From Erythrophleum ivorense (Eukaryota; Streptophyta; Magnoliopsida; Fabales; Fabaceae), in NCBI GenBank assembly GCA_026724425.1, contig JAIUCV010000582.1:1-64000 (forward strand): a DNA stretch of 64,000 bases, written 5' to 3'. The notes below the pieces were generated by a model that made no database searches, was not told the DNA's origin, and was given only the letters and a program-made list of their open reading frames with translations. The translations under genes were made by a program, and so were the position numbers. Positions 11,143-21,615 of this stretch are shown piece after piece (position 1 is the first letter of the stretch; the number at the start of each line of letters is the position of its first letter).

Positions 11143-14100
11143 TTGGGATCAAGCTCTCTACATCACATCATTACTACCATTGGAACGCACATCTTTCCCT
11201 CTCTCCCCCTTAGCAAAAAATCCAGAGGGTGAGAGACACCTAGACAATTGCAGTGTTGGGGGCTATTGCAATGGTAGAAAGACGAGAACTTTGTGCCTTA
11301 TTCAGAGAAGAGAGAGAGATTACACGTGCTGGGGAGGAGTGGGGATGATGGGTTCAAGCTTTGGCTAGCAGGGCATGTTTTTTGGCTGGAGAAGAAAAGT
11401 ATTTCCTTTTGATTGATGAAGAGGGAAAGGCACCTCCTTTCTTGATTCTTTTCAATTTCTATCCCTTCCGTTTTTTTTTCTCCCCTTATATCTGACTCTG
11501 AGTGCAAGCTATGAAGGTGCGTGAAGAAATAATAGAATAGGGATCAGTATCCTCCAACGATTTGCGTTCTAGCGAGAATGGAAAACACCATCAGGTTTTG
11601 GAAATTCTATCTATGCATGCCATTTAGTTTCAATCAGAGGTACAAATAATCATGATTTTGGCTTTGACCTTGCAACAAAAGAAGCAAATCAAATTTGTGG
11701 GTCAAATCCACTATGTAAATGATATTTCCAAGTAAATGCTTCTAATAATCAAGTGTTTGAGTAAATTTCCTAATTCCATCATTCAAGAAATTCCAATTTT
11801 GTTATTAACTTTGCTAAAGTTAGAATATGTGAGAATTTAGGTAAAACTTACATAAAAAAGGTATACCTATATTTCCTATAAATATTTTCCTATTATAGCG
11901 TTTGCACATATGATATAATGCTAGCAGATTTACTATCCTCCTATTCTTCCCTAGTTTAAATTTAAATTGTTCGCTTAACATGTCCTCAGTTTTCAATATA
12001 CTGTCCAAACAAAGAAAAAGTCTTATCATAATATAATACTAGCAGAATTGCTTATAATACTTGGATACTTTCCTCTTAATATGAGCACATAGGCTAATAT
12101 CCTCATATAGTACCCTATTTTTTTTTTCAAATCTCAAGTTTAAATTGTTCGATGAACATGACCTCAATTTTCAAATTACTATCCAAACAAAGGAAAAAGT
12201 CTTTCTTTGTAATTATTTATTGTTATGAATTCTATCAATTTTCAGAAAATATACTGAGATCTTGTTTGGTATATCATTATCAAATGTTTTTAAAACTTTA
12301 ATTATTATAAGTTATTAAATATAAAAAAAATAACATTGAAGATTTTCGTACTCATGATCATAAAAAATTATTAAAAAAATACAATTCACATATTATCAAA
12401 CTCATTTTATAATTTTAAATATGTAAGATTTTCATAATAATATCTAATTGTAACATTCCATGTTTACTAGGATCCATTTATAAAAGAAACTGTGGTTTTT
12501 TATTTTGAAAAAAATTCCGCTGTAAGTATTAGAAAACTACTGTTTAAACAAATTAAAAAATAATCGTTTTTTTAAGAATCTTATAAAATTTTATTTAAAA
12601 AGAGAATTTATTGATCGTACATTTGTTAATAATTTTTAAAAAGTATTGTAAATATATAAAATAACAATAATATTTTTTTTTGAGGAAACAATGAAAAACA
12701 TTATATTTATAGGTTTGAAATAAATTTATCTTGCGTTGTTAAATAATTCAGAGAGAACAATGTTATTCTCAAAATATTGGACGATGAAGTTTTTAAAAAT
12801 ATTGACAAGAAAAAAATATAATTCAATCATGAATTTTTATTCATTCTCTCATTTTTCTTTTCATATGAAGTCTTTCTTTTTTTCCTTTTTTCAACTTCTG
12901 AACACACCCTTAAAGTTTTAGAAAAATATTACATAATTTAGAAAAGATGCAAAACTTACTTAAAATAATTAAAACATTTAATTCTTATCAATGACAAAAT
13001 TAAAATTCACCTATTAGGAATAGAGTATTTTATCTAATATTAAAACTTGGTTGTATGATACATAAATATAAATTTTTAACAATTTTTTATTTTTGAAGTT
13101 ATTTTTATAATACACTTTAATCAAATTTAATAATATCTATAACGCGAGATTAAAATAATATGAAGTTGAGTTTGACGATTTTCTTTTAAAAATAGTTCAG
13201 TTTAAAATATTATAATGGTTCAATTATAAATTTGGTATTTTGAGTAAACTGAGTTTTCCATTAAAATCTTTGTGATTTCTCTACCAAAATAAAATCTTTA
13301 TTATTTTTTGTAGTATTCTATAATTTGTAATATTATTTATATATGATATAGAATTTTCTCATAATAATACAAAGTTTATATTATTAAATATATTAATATT
13401 TTCTATATAATTTTGCATTATTTAATTTGACCGTTATCCAGCCCTAAGTTCGTTAATCCTTAATTTTTGGGTTTAAATAGTAAAAGAATAACAACACGTT
13501 GGTGAGAAACAATCAATTTAGAGGGAATGAAAATTTTTCAAAAAGAATTGGCAAATGTTTATTTTATTTTTATAATTATTATTTAATAATATCTATCTTA
13601 TTTACTTATTTTTTAAATAGAAATACAAATATCATTTTCAATCTTATTTATTCATTCTTTTTCCTTAATTTTCTTTTAGTACTGTCCAATAAAAATTAAA
13701 AAATTATCTTTATTTTACATTTTTTAAAATAAAAAATAAATAAATAACTAAGGTTACCAACACAAATAATGAAAGGTCTATGTTATTGAGGGAAAGAATT
13801 TAATTTGAATTTTTTGAAATTCTAAATCTTTTGAAGTTGGTAAAATAAAAAGAAAAAAGAGAGAAAATAAAAATATAAAAACTGAATATGTTTGATTTTC
13901 TATTTTTAAAACAGTTTTTTTATTTTTAAAAATAAAAAAATTATTTGATAATATTTTTTTAATAAAATATTTTATAAAAAAATAAAATTATGTTCTTAGA
14001 AATAGAAAAATTAAAATATTTTTTTAGATGTTTTACAACTTTTGTTTTGTATAATCAGGAGAAAAATAAAAAATAAAGATTTTTAAGAATAATAATTCAA

Positions 14101-14306
14101 ACAATTTTTTTAATTTATTCAAAAAAATAGTTATTTTAAAAATATTAAAATTAGAACAGAATCAATCAGTCCTATATCATTTTTTTTAACTTTAAAAACA
14201 CTTGACATGGTAGAAAATCTAAATTTAAAAGAATTCAAATTTAAAACAATCAAAATCCCTTTTTTCAACAAAAATAGGGGACAAGAAAAAAGAAAGATCT
14301 ATTGTC
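11143..14306. other. Divergent intergenic region between the O-fucosyltransferase gene and TIM17
   Basis: The two genes are transcribed away from each other, so this 3.2-kb stretch should contain both promoters. The part next to the O-fucosyltransferase gene (11143-11600) is CT/GA-rich and contains a CACGTG G-box core at 11323-11328. The rest, 11.7-14.3 kb, is AT-rich low-complexity DNA with one dispersed repeat (13500-13690). No coding signal was seen. Confidence 0.5.
13500..13690. repeat. Dispersed AT-rich repeat, copy 2
   Basis: It resembles 561-740: the GAGGGAATG core, the TTATTTTTATAATTATTATTTAA run and the following TTTTTAAATA-GA-ATA block occur in the same order and spacing. The two copies are about 13 kb apart and flank the O-fucosyltransferase gene in the same orientation. 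Confidence 0.35.
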
Positions 14307-14315
14307 TATATAAAG
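14307..14315 (+). promoter_or_regulatory. Candidate TATA box upstream of TIM17
   Basis: TATATAAAG lies about 350 bp before the TIM17 start codon. If used, the leader would be about 320 nt and contain several upstream ATGs, so a closer start site is also possible. Telo-box-like sequences (TTAGGGTTC near 14610 and AACCTAACCCTT near 14645) lie just before the ATG. Confidence 0.3.
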
Positions 14316-14662
14316 TTTCAGTTTTGTAACACTGTAGCTAAGCCGTTTTTGTGACTCGGCTTTTTACTGGGCTTTGTGTTTGTTTTCTTATGATTTCTTT
14401 TTACTGTATCATCAAATCAATTTTTATTATTTTATCCTTCTATTATCACGGGATGCCCAGCTACTTGTTATTTAAGATGGGTAATTGGGTATCCGTTAGA
14501 ATGCCCGTACCGGTACGTACAAAGCAAACGGATTTCCAACAATCCCATCTTCTCCAGATACAGAGTGAGAGGAGGAGGCGGGGCCGCTTCAGTTTCAGAG
14601 CGAACTTCCTTAGGGTTCTGTTCAATTTAAACGCAACACTTAAAACCTAACCCTTCCGCTTC

Positions 14663-15340
14663 ATGGGAACACCAGAGACTTCTCGGGAACCCTGCCCCGA
14701 CCGCATTCTCGATGACATCGGCGGCGCTTTTGGCATGGGAGCCGTCGGCGGCTCCGCCTTTCACTTTCTCAAAGGACTATATAACTCTCCTAAGGGATCT
14801 CGGCTCATCGGCGGCTCCCAGGCCGTTCGCCTCAACGCGCCGCGTGTTGGTGGCAGCTTCGCCGTCTGGGGCGGCTTATTCTCCACATTCGACTGCACGA
14901 TGGTCTATGTTCGTCAGAAGGAGGACCCGTGGAACTCCATCATCGCTGGTGCTGCCACCGGCGGCTTCCTCTCCATGAGGCAGGGTTTTGGGGCGTCGGC
15001 TCGCTCGGCTGCGTTCGGTGGCGTCTTGTTGGCCTTGATTGAAGGAGCTGGGATCATGCTCAACAAGCTCCTCAGCGCACAGCAACAGATGCCAATAATG
15101 ATTGCAGAACCTATGCCTGGGTACCCTAACCCCGCCAATAATAGATTACCCTTTCCAACCGTGCCTCAAGAGATGGCGTCGTCGACCGTGCCTTCGGATT
15201 CGGGTTCGGAAAGCAAATCATGGTTTGGTGGGTGGTTCGGTGGAGGCAAGAAGGACGAATCCGCCACAAGTGGGGGAAGCGAGACCAAGGTTTTGGAGAG
15301 TTTTGATGCTCCGCCGGTGCCGAATTTTGAATACAAGTGA
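14663..15340 (+). CDS. TIM17: Mitochondrial import inner membrane translocase subunit TIM17
   Basis: TIM17 is a core subunit of the TIM23 complex, which moves presequence-bearing proteins across or into the mitochondrial inner membrane. The gene is a single uninterrupted exon of 225 codons. Residues 11-30 carry the conserved start CPDRILDDIGGAFGMGAVGG. Four hydrophobic segments rich in glycine follow up to about residue 137. The RQKEDPWN and GAATGGFLS motifs around residues 84-104 fit the family. Cys11 and Cys78 correspond to the pair that forms a disulfide in yeast Tim17. The C-terminal third (about 140-225) is a plant-type extension rich in Pro, Ser and Gly with a WFGGWFGGG stretch and unclear function. 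Codon use is GC-rich compared with the surroundings. The start was chosen because the motif follows at the usual distance. Other Tim17/22/23 members are less likely given the CPDRILDDIG signature. Confidence 0.95.
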   Translation: MGTPETSREPCPDRILDDIGGAFGMGAVGGSAFHFLKGLYNSPKGSRLIGGSQAVRLNAPRVGGSFAVWGGLFSTFDCTMVYVRQKEDPWNSIIAGAATGGFLSMRQGFGASARSAAFGGVLLALIEGAGIMLNKLLSAQQQMPIMIAEPMPGYPNPANNRLPFPTVPQEMASSTVPSDSGSESKSWFGGWFGGGKKDESATSGGSETKVLESFDAPPVPNFEYK

Positions 15341-17496
15341 GCCGGGTGTTGAGGTAGTGTTTTATGGGTAGTTGGTGAGGATTAAGGAAGGATTTTGAAT
15401 TACAAAGGTGTTTAATTCTTTTGTTGGGAGGTTTGGTTGAACCAAACTCAATGAGTGACTATTACATCAGACCCTATATTTTTGTTTCAGCTGTCTTGTT
15501 TGCTGATTTACAGTTTCTCATAACATAGTGAGAGTCTTCCAAAATAATACTTTTAATTAAGATTCTGGACCTCATTAGGTGGACTGATTTCACAGTGGAT
15601 TTGATGGATATGCAATGACCTCCATTCGTTGGAAATACAACTATTTTACGGCCTTACTTGATTCTAGTCTGATTCTTATTGTGAATTCTATCAAAGTTCT
15701 AAATTATCAATTCCCAGATTTTCTTAATGAATCATATCTTGCAGGTTTATATAATTTGTACTCAAGACATTGAAGTTGTTATTGTTGGCTTTCGGTTTTT
15801 ATTTCTATCCATCCTGCTCAAGTTTAGTGTCACAGGAATTTGGTTATCGGTAAGAGTAGAATTTTCCATCAAATTCATCAGACACATAACATTGAAAACT
15901 GTAGCTGTTGTGTTCAGTAACCTTCTGCAGATGATAGGTCTTCAATGTTTACGCAATGACAATATTGGGATTCATTCATTTGGTGGATTTTGCAAGTCAT
16001 TTTCCTGATGAAATGATTGTAAGGCCCTTTCATATTGTCACACGCTTAGCATCTTCTAGCCAAGCATTAGTCAGAGTTAGATCTAATGTTATAGTCAGTT
16101 GATGTTATGGTGAGTTTGCGTGTAAAATTACACATACTTACTATCCTACTATATGCTGATTGGTTTTAGAACACATATCTGTACTGGGTTAGAAAGAACT
16201 ATTTGCTGGCCTTAATTGTGAAAGCCCTTGGTTATGTCAACTGAACTTACACCTTCCCCTAGTTAACGGTGAAAAATGAGATTTAAAAAACCTTTATGAC
16301 TTTTGAATTATGATACAGTCACATATTTGTATTGCCATCCTCTTCTACTGGATTTTTGGAATGAGGAAGTAAGAAAAGAAAATATAAGAATGCTCCTCAG
16401 ATCTAATAAGTGCAATAGAGTGATTCTAGCCTCTAGCTCATGATCTTGTTGTAGTTATGAGGATACCTTTTAAGCTACTGAAATTTGTTGTGTTATAGTT
16501 TTTTGAGAGTATTTCTTTTTTCTTACTTGATAGTGTCATTAATAAAATTGTGACTTCTGCCAATCCCTTAAAAATAGATGATGTTGGCATTGATTTCTTG
16601 TGCATATTTTACTTTATTCTTTTTGAGTACTCATAGATGTTTATTGCTGCTCATATATATATATATATATATATATGGGTAATGGTTAAATAAACATTGT
16701 ATCTTGTTTTGCTTCTGTTCTCCTGCTCTCCATTTTTTGCCGAAGAACAATCATAGTTGAGCGGTGAGTTAACGAAAGTCTTGTTGTTGTACGTGGTGTT
16801 TATGCATATGCGGTTGACTAGGGGAAAATAACCAAGCTGAATACCCTCTAAAGATATTGGATTTTGCAGGGTCGAATGAATACAGATGTCCATGGAAAAC
16901 TGCTTTAACACAGGAAATTTCATTCCCCAACTTGCTTTAACCTCCATCCAGCTTTCAAGATCCCTCTGCCTTCTTCAATAGTCAGCACGTCCCAAAGGTA
17001 CTGCAACTTACGAATATATCTCCCTTTTTTCCTCTCACTCCTAATAGACTCCGCAAATAAACAAAGACCCATAGAGCTCTCTGGTGGAAACCACTTAACC
17101 TAGACAGTACGTAAGTTATGTCACATTCATCTCTCATGCTGTTGTTTGGTCTGCCAAGGAATGTTTGATCATTGGCGGGATCCATGCCACCCCCCCCCCT
17201 CTTCTTTTTTGTTCAGGTTTCAGTTATATGGCTTTCTCTGGCATTCTTTATTTTTGCTATAAATTGAATTGATATAAAAGAACTATATTTCTGTTACTGC
17301 GAATTATTGAGTATAGTTTACACTTTTAAGAATTGATCTTCATCGGAGGCATGTGCACTTCTAGATGTTGGGTAGGTTTGTTCTTTTCTTATTTCTCTTT
17401 TGTTTGACCAGGCTGAGTTTGGAACTTTGGATCTCAGTGGTTTTAAGAAGCGAGAAAAACGAAAGTGAGGTTCGAAGAAAACCATCTGGTTTTTTT
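15341..17496. other. TIM17 downstream region without a recognised gene
   Basis: The first few hundred bases are probably TIM17 3' untranslated sequence. Further on there are moderate-complexity sequences up to about 17200, including an (AT)n run at 16653-16676. On the minus strand about 16930-17110 there is an open frame with coding-like composition (contains KWFPPESSMGLCLFAESIRS and a following LWDVLTIEEG) that I do not recognise. No RNA gene was identified. Confidence 0.4.
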
Positions 17497-17893
17497 AGGG
17501 TGTGTTTGGACGGGAGTTTTTGGCGAAAAGGAAAATACGATGTTTGGTTGAAAAAATTGGAGGGGAGAAGAAGAGAAGAAAATTTTTTAATTTATAATTT
17601 ACTTTATCGCTGTTTAATATTTTAATATATTAATATATTAATATTTAATAAAAATTAAGATATTTTTTTTCATCAGAAATTAAAAATAAAAACAATTGGG
17701 ATTCATAATTTTTTTAAAAAAATATTGATATAAATATCTTTTTAATAAAAAAATTAAAATAATATAAAAGTAAATTTGTTCAAATATAATTACCTCTCCT
17801 CCCCTTCTCTCTTCTTCCTTCCAACAAAACAGAAACTCATTAAATCTCATTCTCTCCTCGCCCTCCTCTTTCAACCAAATAGAAACTCATTAA
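17497..17893. mobile_element. MITE-like element, left of a pair
   Basis: It opens with GGGTGTGTTTGGACGGGAG and closes with TTTCAACCAAATAGAAACTC, an imperfect inverted arrangement. GGAGGGGAGAAG on the left is mirrored by CTCTCCTCCCCTTCTC on the right. It abuts a related element that starts at 17894. Confidence 0.5.
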
Positions 17894-18310
17894 GGGAGTG
17901 TTTGGTTTGAGAGTTTTGGAGGGGAGGGGAGGGGAGGACTTTCCCTTGTTTTGTATGAAAAAATTGGAGGGGAGGGGAAAAAAAATTTTTAACTTCATTT
18001 GACTAAATTACCCCTACTTTGCTTTCATTTAAAACATAATATAGATTTTATTTTTTTTAACGAGGTTTAAGATAATTTTTTATGAAAATAAAAAATATTT
18101 TTGAATGAAAATAAAAAAATTATTTTTTATAATAAAAAGTAAGAAAAAATTTTTTTTAATAAAAATATCTTAAAAACAAAAAAACATGAATTCTAATATC
18201 ATAAAGGTATAATTATCCATTAATCTCTCTCCTCTCCTTCCTTCTTCAACCAAACAACATATCATTAAAATCCTTCTATTCTTCTCCTCTCCATTGAATC
18301 AAACACTACC
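17894..18310. mobile_element. MITE-like element, right of the pair
   Basis: The left end GGGAGTGTTTGGTTT is matched by the reverse complement of the right end, GGTAGTGTTTGATTC (two mismatches in the first 13-15 bases). Subterminal G-rich (GGAGGGGAGGGGAGGG) and C-rich (CTCCTCTCC) blocks also pair. The element shares its ends with the one at 17497. I believe this GTGTTTGG...CCAAACAC type is common in legumes, but that is recollection. No target duplication was certain. Confidence 0.55.
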
Positions 18311-19486
18311 AAAACTCCATCCCCTCCTCTTCATTAATCTCTCGTTCCCTATCCTCTGTTGAACTAAATAAAACTTTAGATCCTCAGCATTAAACCTAGC
18401 CTTCGATGATAACCTGCACAGCAGGGTGAGGTTTATGGTTTTTATTTAAAAGCTTAAACCTACGCGTTCATTTTTAAAAAACGAAGTCATTGGTCGTAAG
18501 CGGTGAACAGAGGAAATGATTGAGTGGTCTGCACAATCTCTCTGTCCTCATCTCTACCAACCATTGCGAAAGTTCAATAGGCAGGAAATAGCCTTCTATA
18601 GCTTCCTTTTCAACCTTGAGTTGTGCAGGACAAAGATCTTTGTATCTTGTTGGATCAACACTTCAACTTTACAATATGAGCATGAATATGAATACTATCA
18701 AGGTCAGATTTGACTTGTGTGCATATTGCGTCAAAATCTCTCCATATATAATAAGCATAATCTCGAAGAATAAAAGCCATACACATAAATCATCATATAT
18801 GAAATACATACTCTTCTATCTTTTAATTTGATTTGTAAACGATAATCAATAGTTCGCAGTAACTAGTAAGTCGTACATTTGATTTACTGCTTTTTAATTA
18901 TGGTATAAGTTATAATCAATTCAAATTAACATCTCTTCAAACCACCGTAAGAACATATTCTCTACCATCTTATTATGAAAATTAGTTCCTTTTTACTACT
19001 ATTACATAATTTGAATCCAAATCCTCGAAGTTAGAAATACACCTTGACAACATTCCGATTTGAACCGGCGCCCTCTCAAAAGGACCAAAACTTAGGGGCA
19101 TCTGATTTACTATTTGAATATGCATTTTTATTATTTGTAGTCCCCTCCATGCATTAACCCCACTCAACTATTACCAATTGTAAGCACATTTCTATAAACT
19201 TAAAAGGCTTGTTATCCTTCAGGCCAAAAAGAAAAAAGGCTTAGTAAACTCAAAGTTATGCATTTGCCAGATAGTGGTTCAGGCACGCAGCAGAAAAATA
19301 GAACAGTTCCAATATAAATGCCCACCATCAAATCAAAAAACCACAATTGGCATTGTCCTTTTTCAGAATAAAATCTAACATGACATCGTAGCTAAAATGT
19401 CTCTCCATAATTGTGCCGAGCTACATGCACGAGACACTAGGATATTTTATCAATCGCAGTCTCCCAATTTTGAAGCATTCAATTCA

Positions 19487-20360
19487 TCAATCATGCAGGG
19501 TGCCCAAGATATCTTCTTCCCTGTACAAATGAAACCTGCAATAGAAAAAGCCAGTTGTAAAATTTTAAACTTCCAATTAAGAATCTACATTGTTGTCATT
19601 AAAATAAATTACAATTATTACATTTTTAAAACCTACCTACACACATTTTCTAGTTTAAATTTTATACTAAAACTTCCACTCACATTGTTACTAGTTTAGA
19701 AAACACACTAACTTCCGTTATCTTAAATTTTCATAAACATTAATTGAACCTTCTTATCTTATATGATGCACTGAATAACACTCTCGAGACTGAGTTTTTC
19801 AGAACAATATACAAGAAGTTCTACTTGGAGTGCGAATTTAAGTTATAAAATATTTCAAGTACTAAATATAATTTACTCTGTTAGTTAAAACCGAGCAATG
19901 TTCAGATAGCATACTCTTTGTCATCGAGCTTGACTTGGGTCCCACCATACTCCGGCAAAAGCACGGTGTCGCCTTCCTTCAAGGACACCGGAATCAGGTT
20001 CCCTGCTTTGTCTCGCGTTCCAGGTCCTACTGCTATCACCTTCCCTGAATTAAGCTGTTTCCGAACCAACCCAAGTTCAACCAATTAATCAAGAAATCCT
20101 AAATCACATGAACACTAAAACCTAAACCTGAGCCAAGCTGCTTCTGAACTGACTTAGAATCAGAAGGAGCAAGATCCGAAAAAACAAGTTGATCCACAAA
20201 CACGAATCCAAAATTATACAAACGCAAGCATTAATGAAGAGAGCGGTATCAAAACCTTGGAGGACTTCTCAGGGAGGAGAATGCCGACGGTGGTCTTCGA
20301 CGGAGGCACTATTTTCTCGATCAGGACGCGGTTGAGGCTCGGAATCAAGCGCCTTGCCAT
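19487..20360 (-). CDS. CPN10: Mitochondrial 10-kDa chaperonin (CPN10/HSP10)
   Basis: CPN10 is the lid of the mitochondrial chaperonin; its heptamer caps CPN60 and drives ATP-dependent folding of matrix proteins. Exons in gene order are 20360-20256, 20054-19915 and 19535-19487, all GT-AG, giving 97 aa, the normal length. The protein starts MARRLIPSLNRVLIEK and carries the GroES pattern: mobile-loop segment around SKTTVGILLPEKSSK (residues 21-35), then GKVIAVGPG, then EGDTVLLPEYGGTQVKLDD, and ends with EEDILGTLHD. The last 15 residues come from the small third exon, so a reading of exon 2 alone, which hits a stop after YAI, would wrongly look truncated. No cleavable transit peptide is obvious, as is usual for this protein. 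The 5' side has an exact telo-box and a heat-shock-like element (listed separately). Identity is certain by motif order. Confidence 0.95.
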
Positions 20361-20378
20361 CTCTGAGGAGCTAGAAAT

Positions 20379-20387
20379 TAGGGTTTT
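20379..20387 (-). promoter_or_regulatory. Telo-box in the CPN10 leader
   Basis: On the gene strand this reads AAACCCTAA, the plant telo-box, about 20 bp before the CPN10 start codon. Related AAACCCTAAAACCC-like sequence recurs at about 20515-20545. Telo-boxes are common in promoters of genes for protein synthesis and organelle biogenesis. Confidence 0.5.
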
Positions 20388-20497
20388 TCTGGAAACTCGT
20401 TTGGAATTGAAGACAGAATGGACGGCGTGATCTTGACCGCTTTTTAAAACGAAAGGAAGCGTAATGGAGCTTGAAGTGCAGGATCTAGATGAGAGTG

Positions 20498-20505
20498 GAA
20501 GGTTC
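20498..20505 (-). promoter_or_regulatory. Minimal heat-shock element upstream of CPN10
   Basis: GAAGGTTC is a two-unit nGAAnnTTCn heat-shock element, about 140 bp upstream of the CPN10 start codon. A functional element usually needs three units and the third (GGT) does not match, so support is modest, although CPN10 genes are known to be heat-inducible. Confidence 0.35.
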
Positions 20506-21369
20506 TAGGTCCTAGGGTTTTTTTAGGGTTTTAGGGTGGGGTAAGGGTTTAACCAAAAAAAAAAGACCGGTGGAGTGATCTCTTGGCCTCTGGGTTGGTT
20601 AAATGGGCTATGGGCTTGGGATCCATGTTAATTTTTGGTCGAAATTTAGGATTCACTTTCCGGCGGTTTTGGTCAAAATATCAGGGCTTATGAGTTTGTG
20701 GGCCTTGATCTTAAGTTCTGAGTCAAAGAAGCCCAAATGATAACTAGTGTAAGTAAAGCCTACGTGCATGACTGCATGGGTCCAAAGAATTTCAAGTTTT
20801 TGAACCTACGATCCATCTTTCGTGTTGGGATTAGGTTTAGGTGGAATTTTTCATATTTTTATTATTAAAATTTTTAATTTAGATATAAAAATGTATAATT
20901 TTTAAATAATAATATAATAAGCATATGATTTAATTGTGAAACTATATAATTATCTAAAAAAATATTTATTTATCATATTATAATTTAATCATTATATACT
21001 TATAATATTTTAATTGAAGAAGTTGATAGCAAAAATATAAGAGAATACATAAAAGTTTTTTCTTTTTCATATTATAGGGGTTAAGTGCGTTGGGTTGAAA
21101 TTTAATTTCGTAAAAAAAAAAAGATAAAGTATATAATTATATATTTAATTTTGAAGAAATATATAGGAGTTTTCATCTTTTTTATATATAAAATTATACA
21201 TGTTTTAAAATATGATATATATATATATATATATATAATTTCTCATGCTTTCAATTTTAGCAACTAATGTGATCAAATTTTCAGTGACAATAAGAAATTT
21301 CATCCAAATTTTGGAAGTCCATAACTAAAAATGCTGTTGCTCATGATGACATGAAATTGAGAGAAATTT

Positions 21370-21543
21370 TATTATATGTATAATTTTAAAATGACTGTAT
21401 CGTCCCTAGGGAGGGATAATACGGTGGTTTTAAGTTTTAACCGTGGATGGTTTAATTATAGTTTGGGAAATCGGGGTTAAAGGTTTTAGCATCGGTTTAA
21501 ACCGCTGCTAAAACAAAAAATAATAATAATTTTCTTTGTAATG
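21370..21543. mobile_element. CACTA-like transposon end, degenerate
   Basis: The right edge TTTTCTTTGTAATG is one base away from the inverted CACTACAAAGAAAA terminus of CACTA elements. Just inside are GGTTTTAGCATCGG and AAACCGCTGCTAAAAC, which look like the subterminal repeats of such elements. No opposite end was found nearby, so this is probably a fragment or a heavily deleted non-autonomous copy; the left limit is arbitrary. Confidence 0.4.
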
Positions 21544-21549
21544 CCCTGT

Positions 21550-21550
<1 letters not shown>

Positions 21551-21612
<62 letters not shown>

Positions 21613-21615
21613 TTA
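21551..21615. repeat. (TAA)n/(TTA)n perfect palindrome
   Basis: An uninterrupted run of AAT units switches to ATT units between 21587 and 21588, producing a perfect inverted repeat with at least 28-bp arms and no spacer (21560-21615). It lies directly after the CACTA-like end. Confidence 0.9.

Noticed and set aside
17172..17180. An E2F-like TTGGCGGGA site
   Set aside because: A single short match not positioned in front of any recognised gene.
19021..19100. A tRNA-like B box (GGTTCAAATC on the minus strand) near 19060
   Set aside because: No A box at the right distance and no cloverleaf could be drawn; acceptor-stem pairing is absent.
19902..20084. CPN10 exon 2 read alone as a complete 60-residue protein
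   Set aside because: It lacks the normal N-terminus and ends before the conserved EEDILGTLHD tail; splicing to exons 20256-20360 and 19487-19535 restores the full protein.
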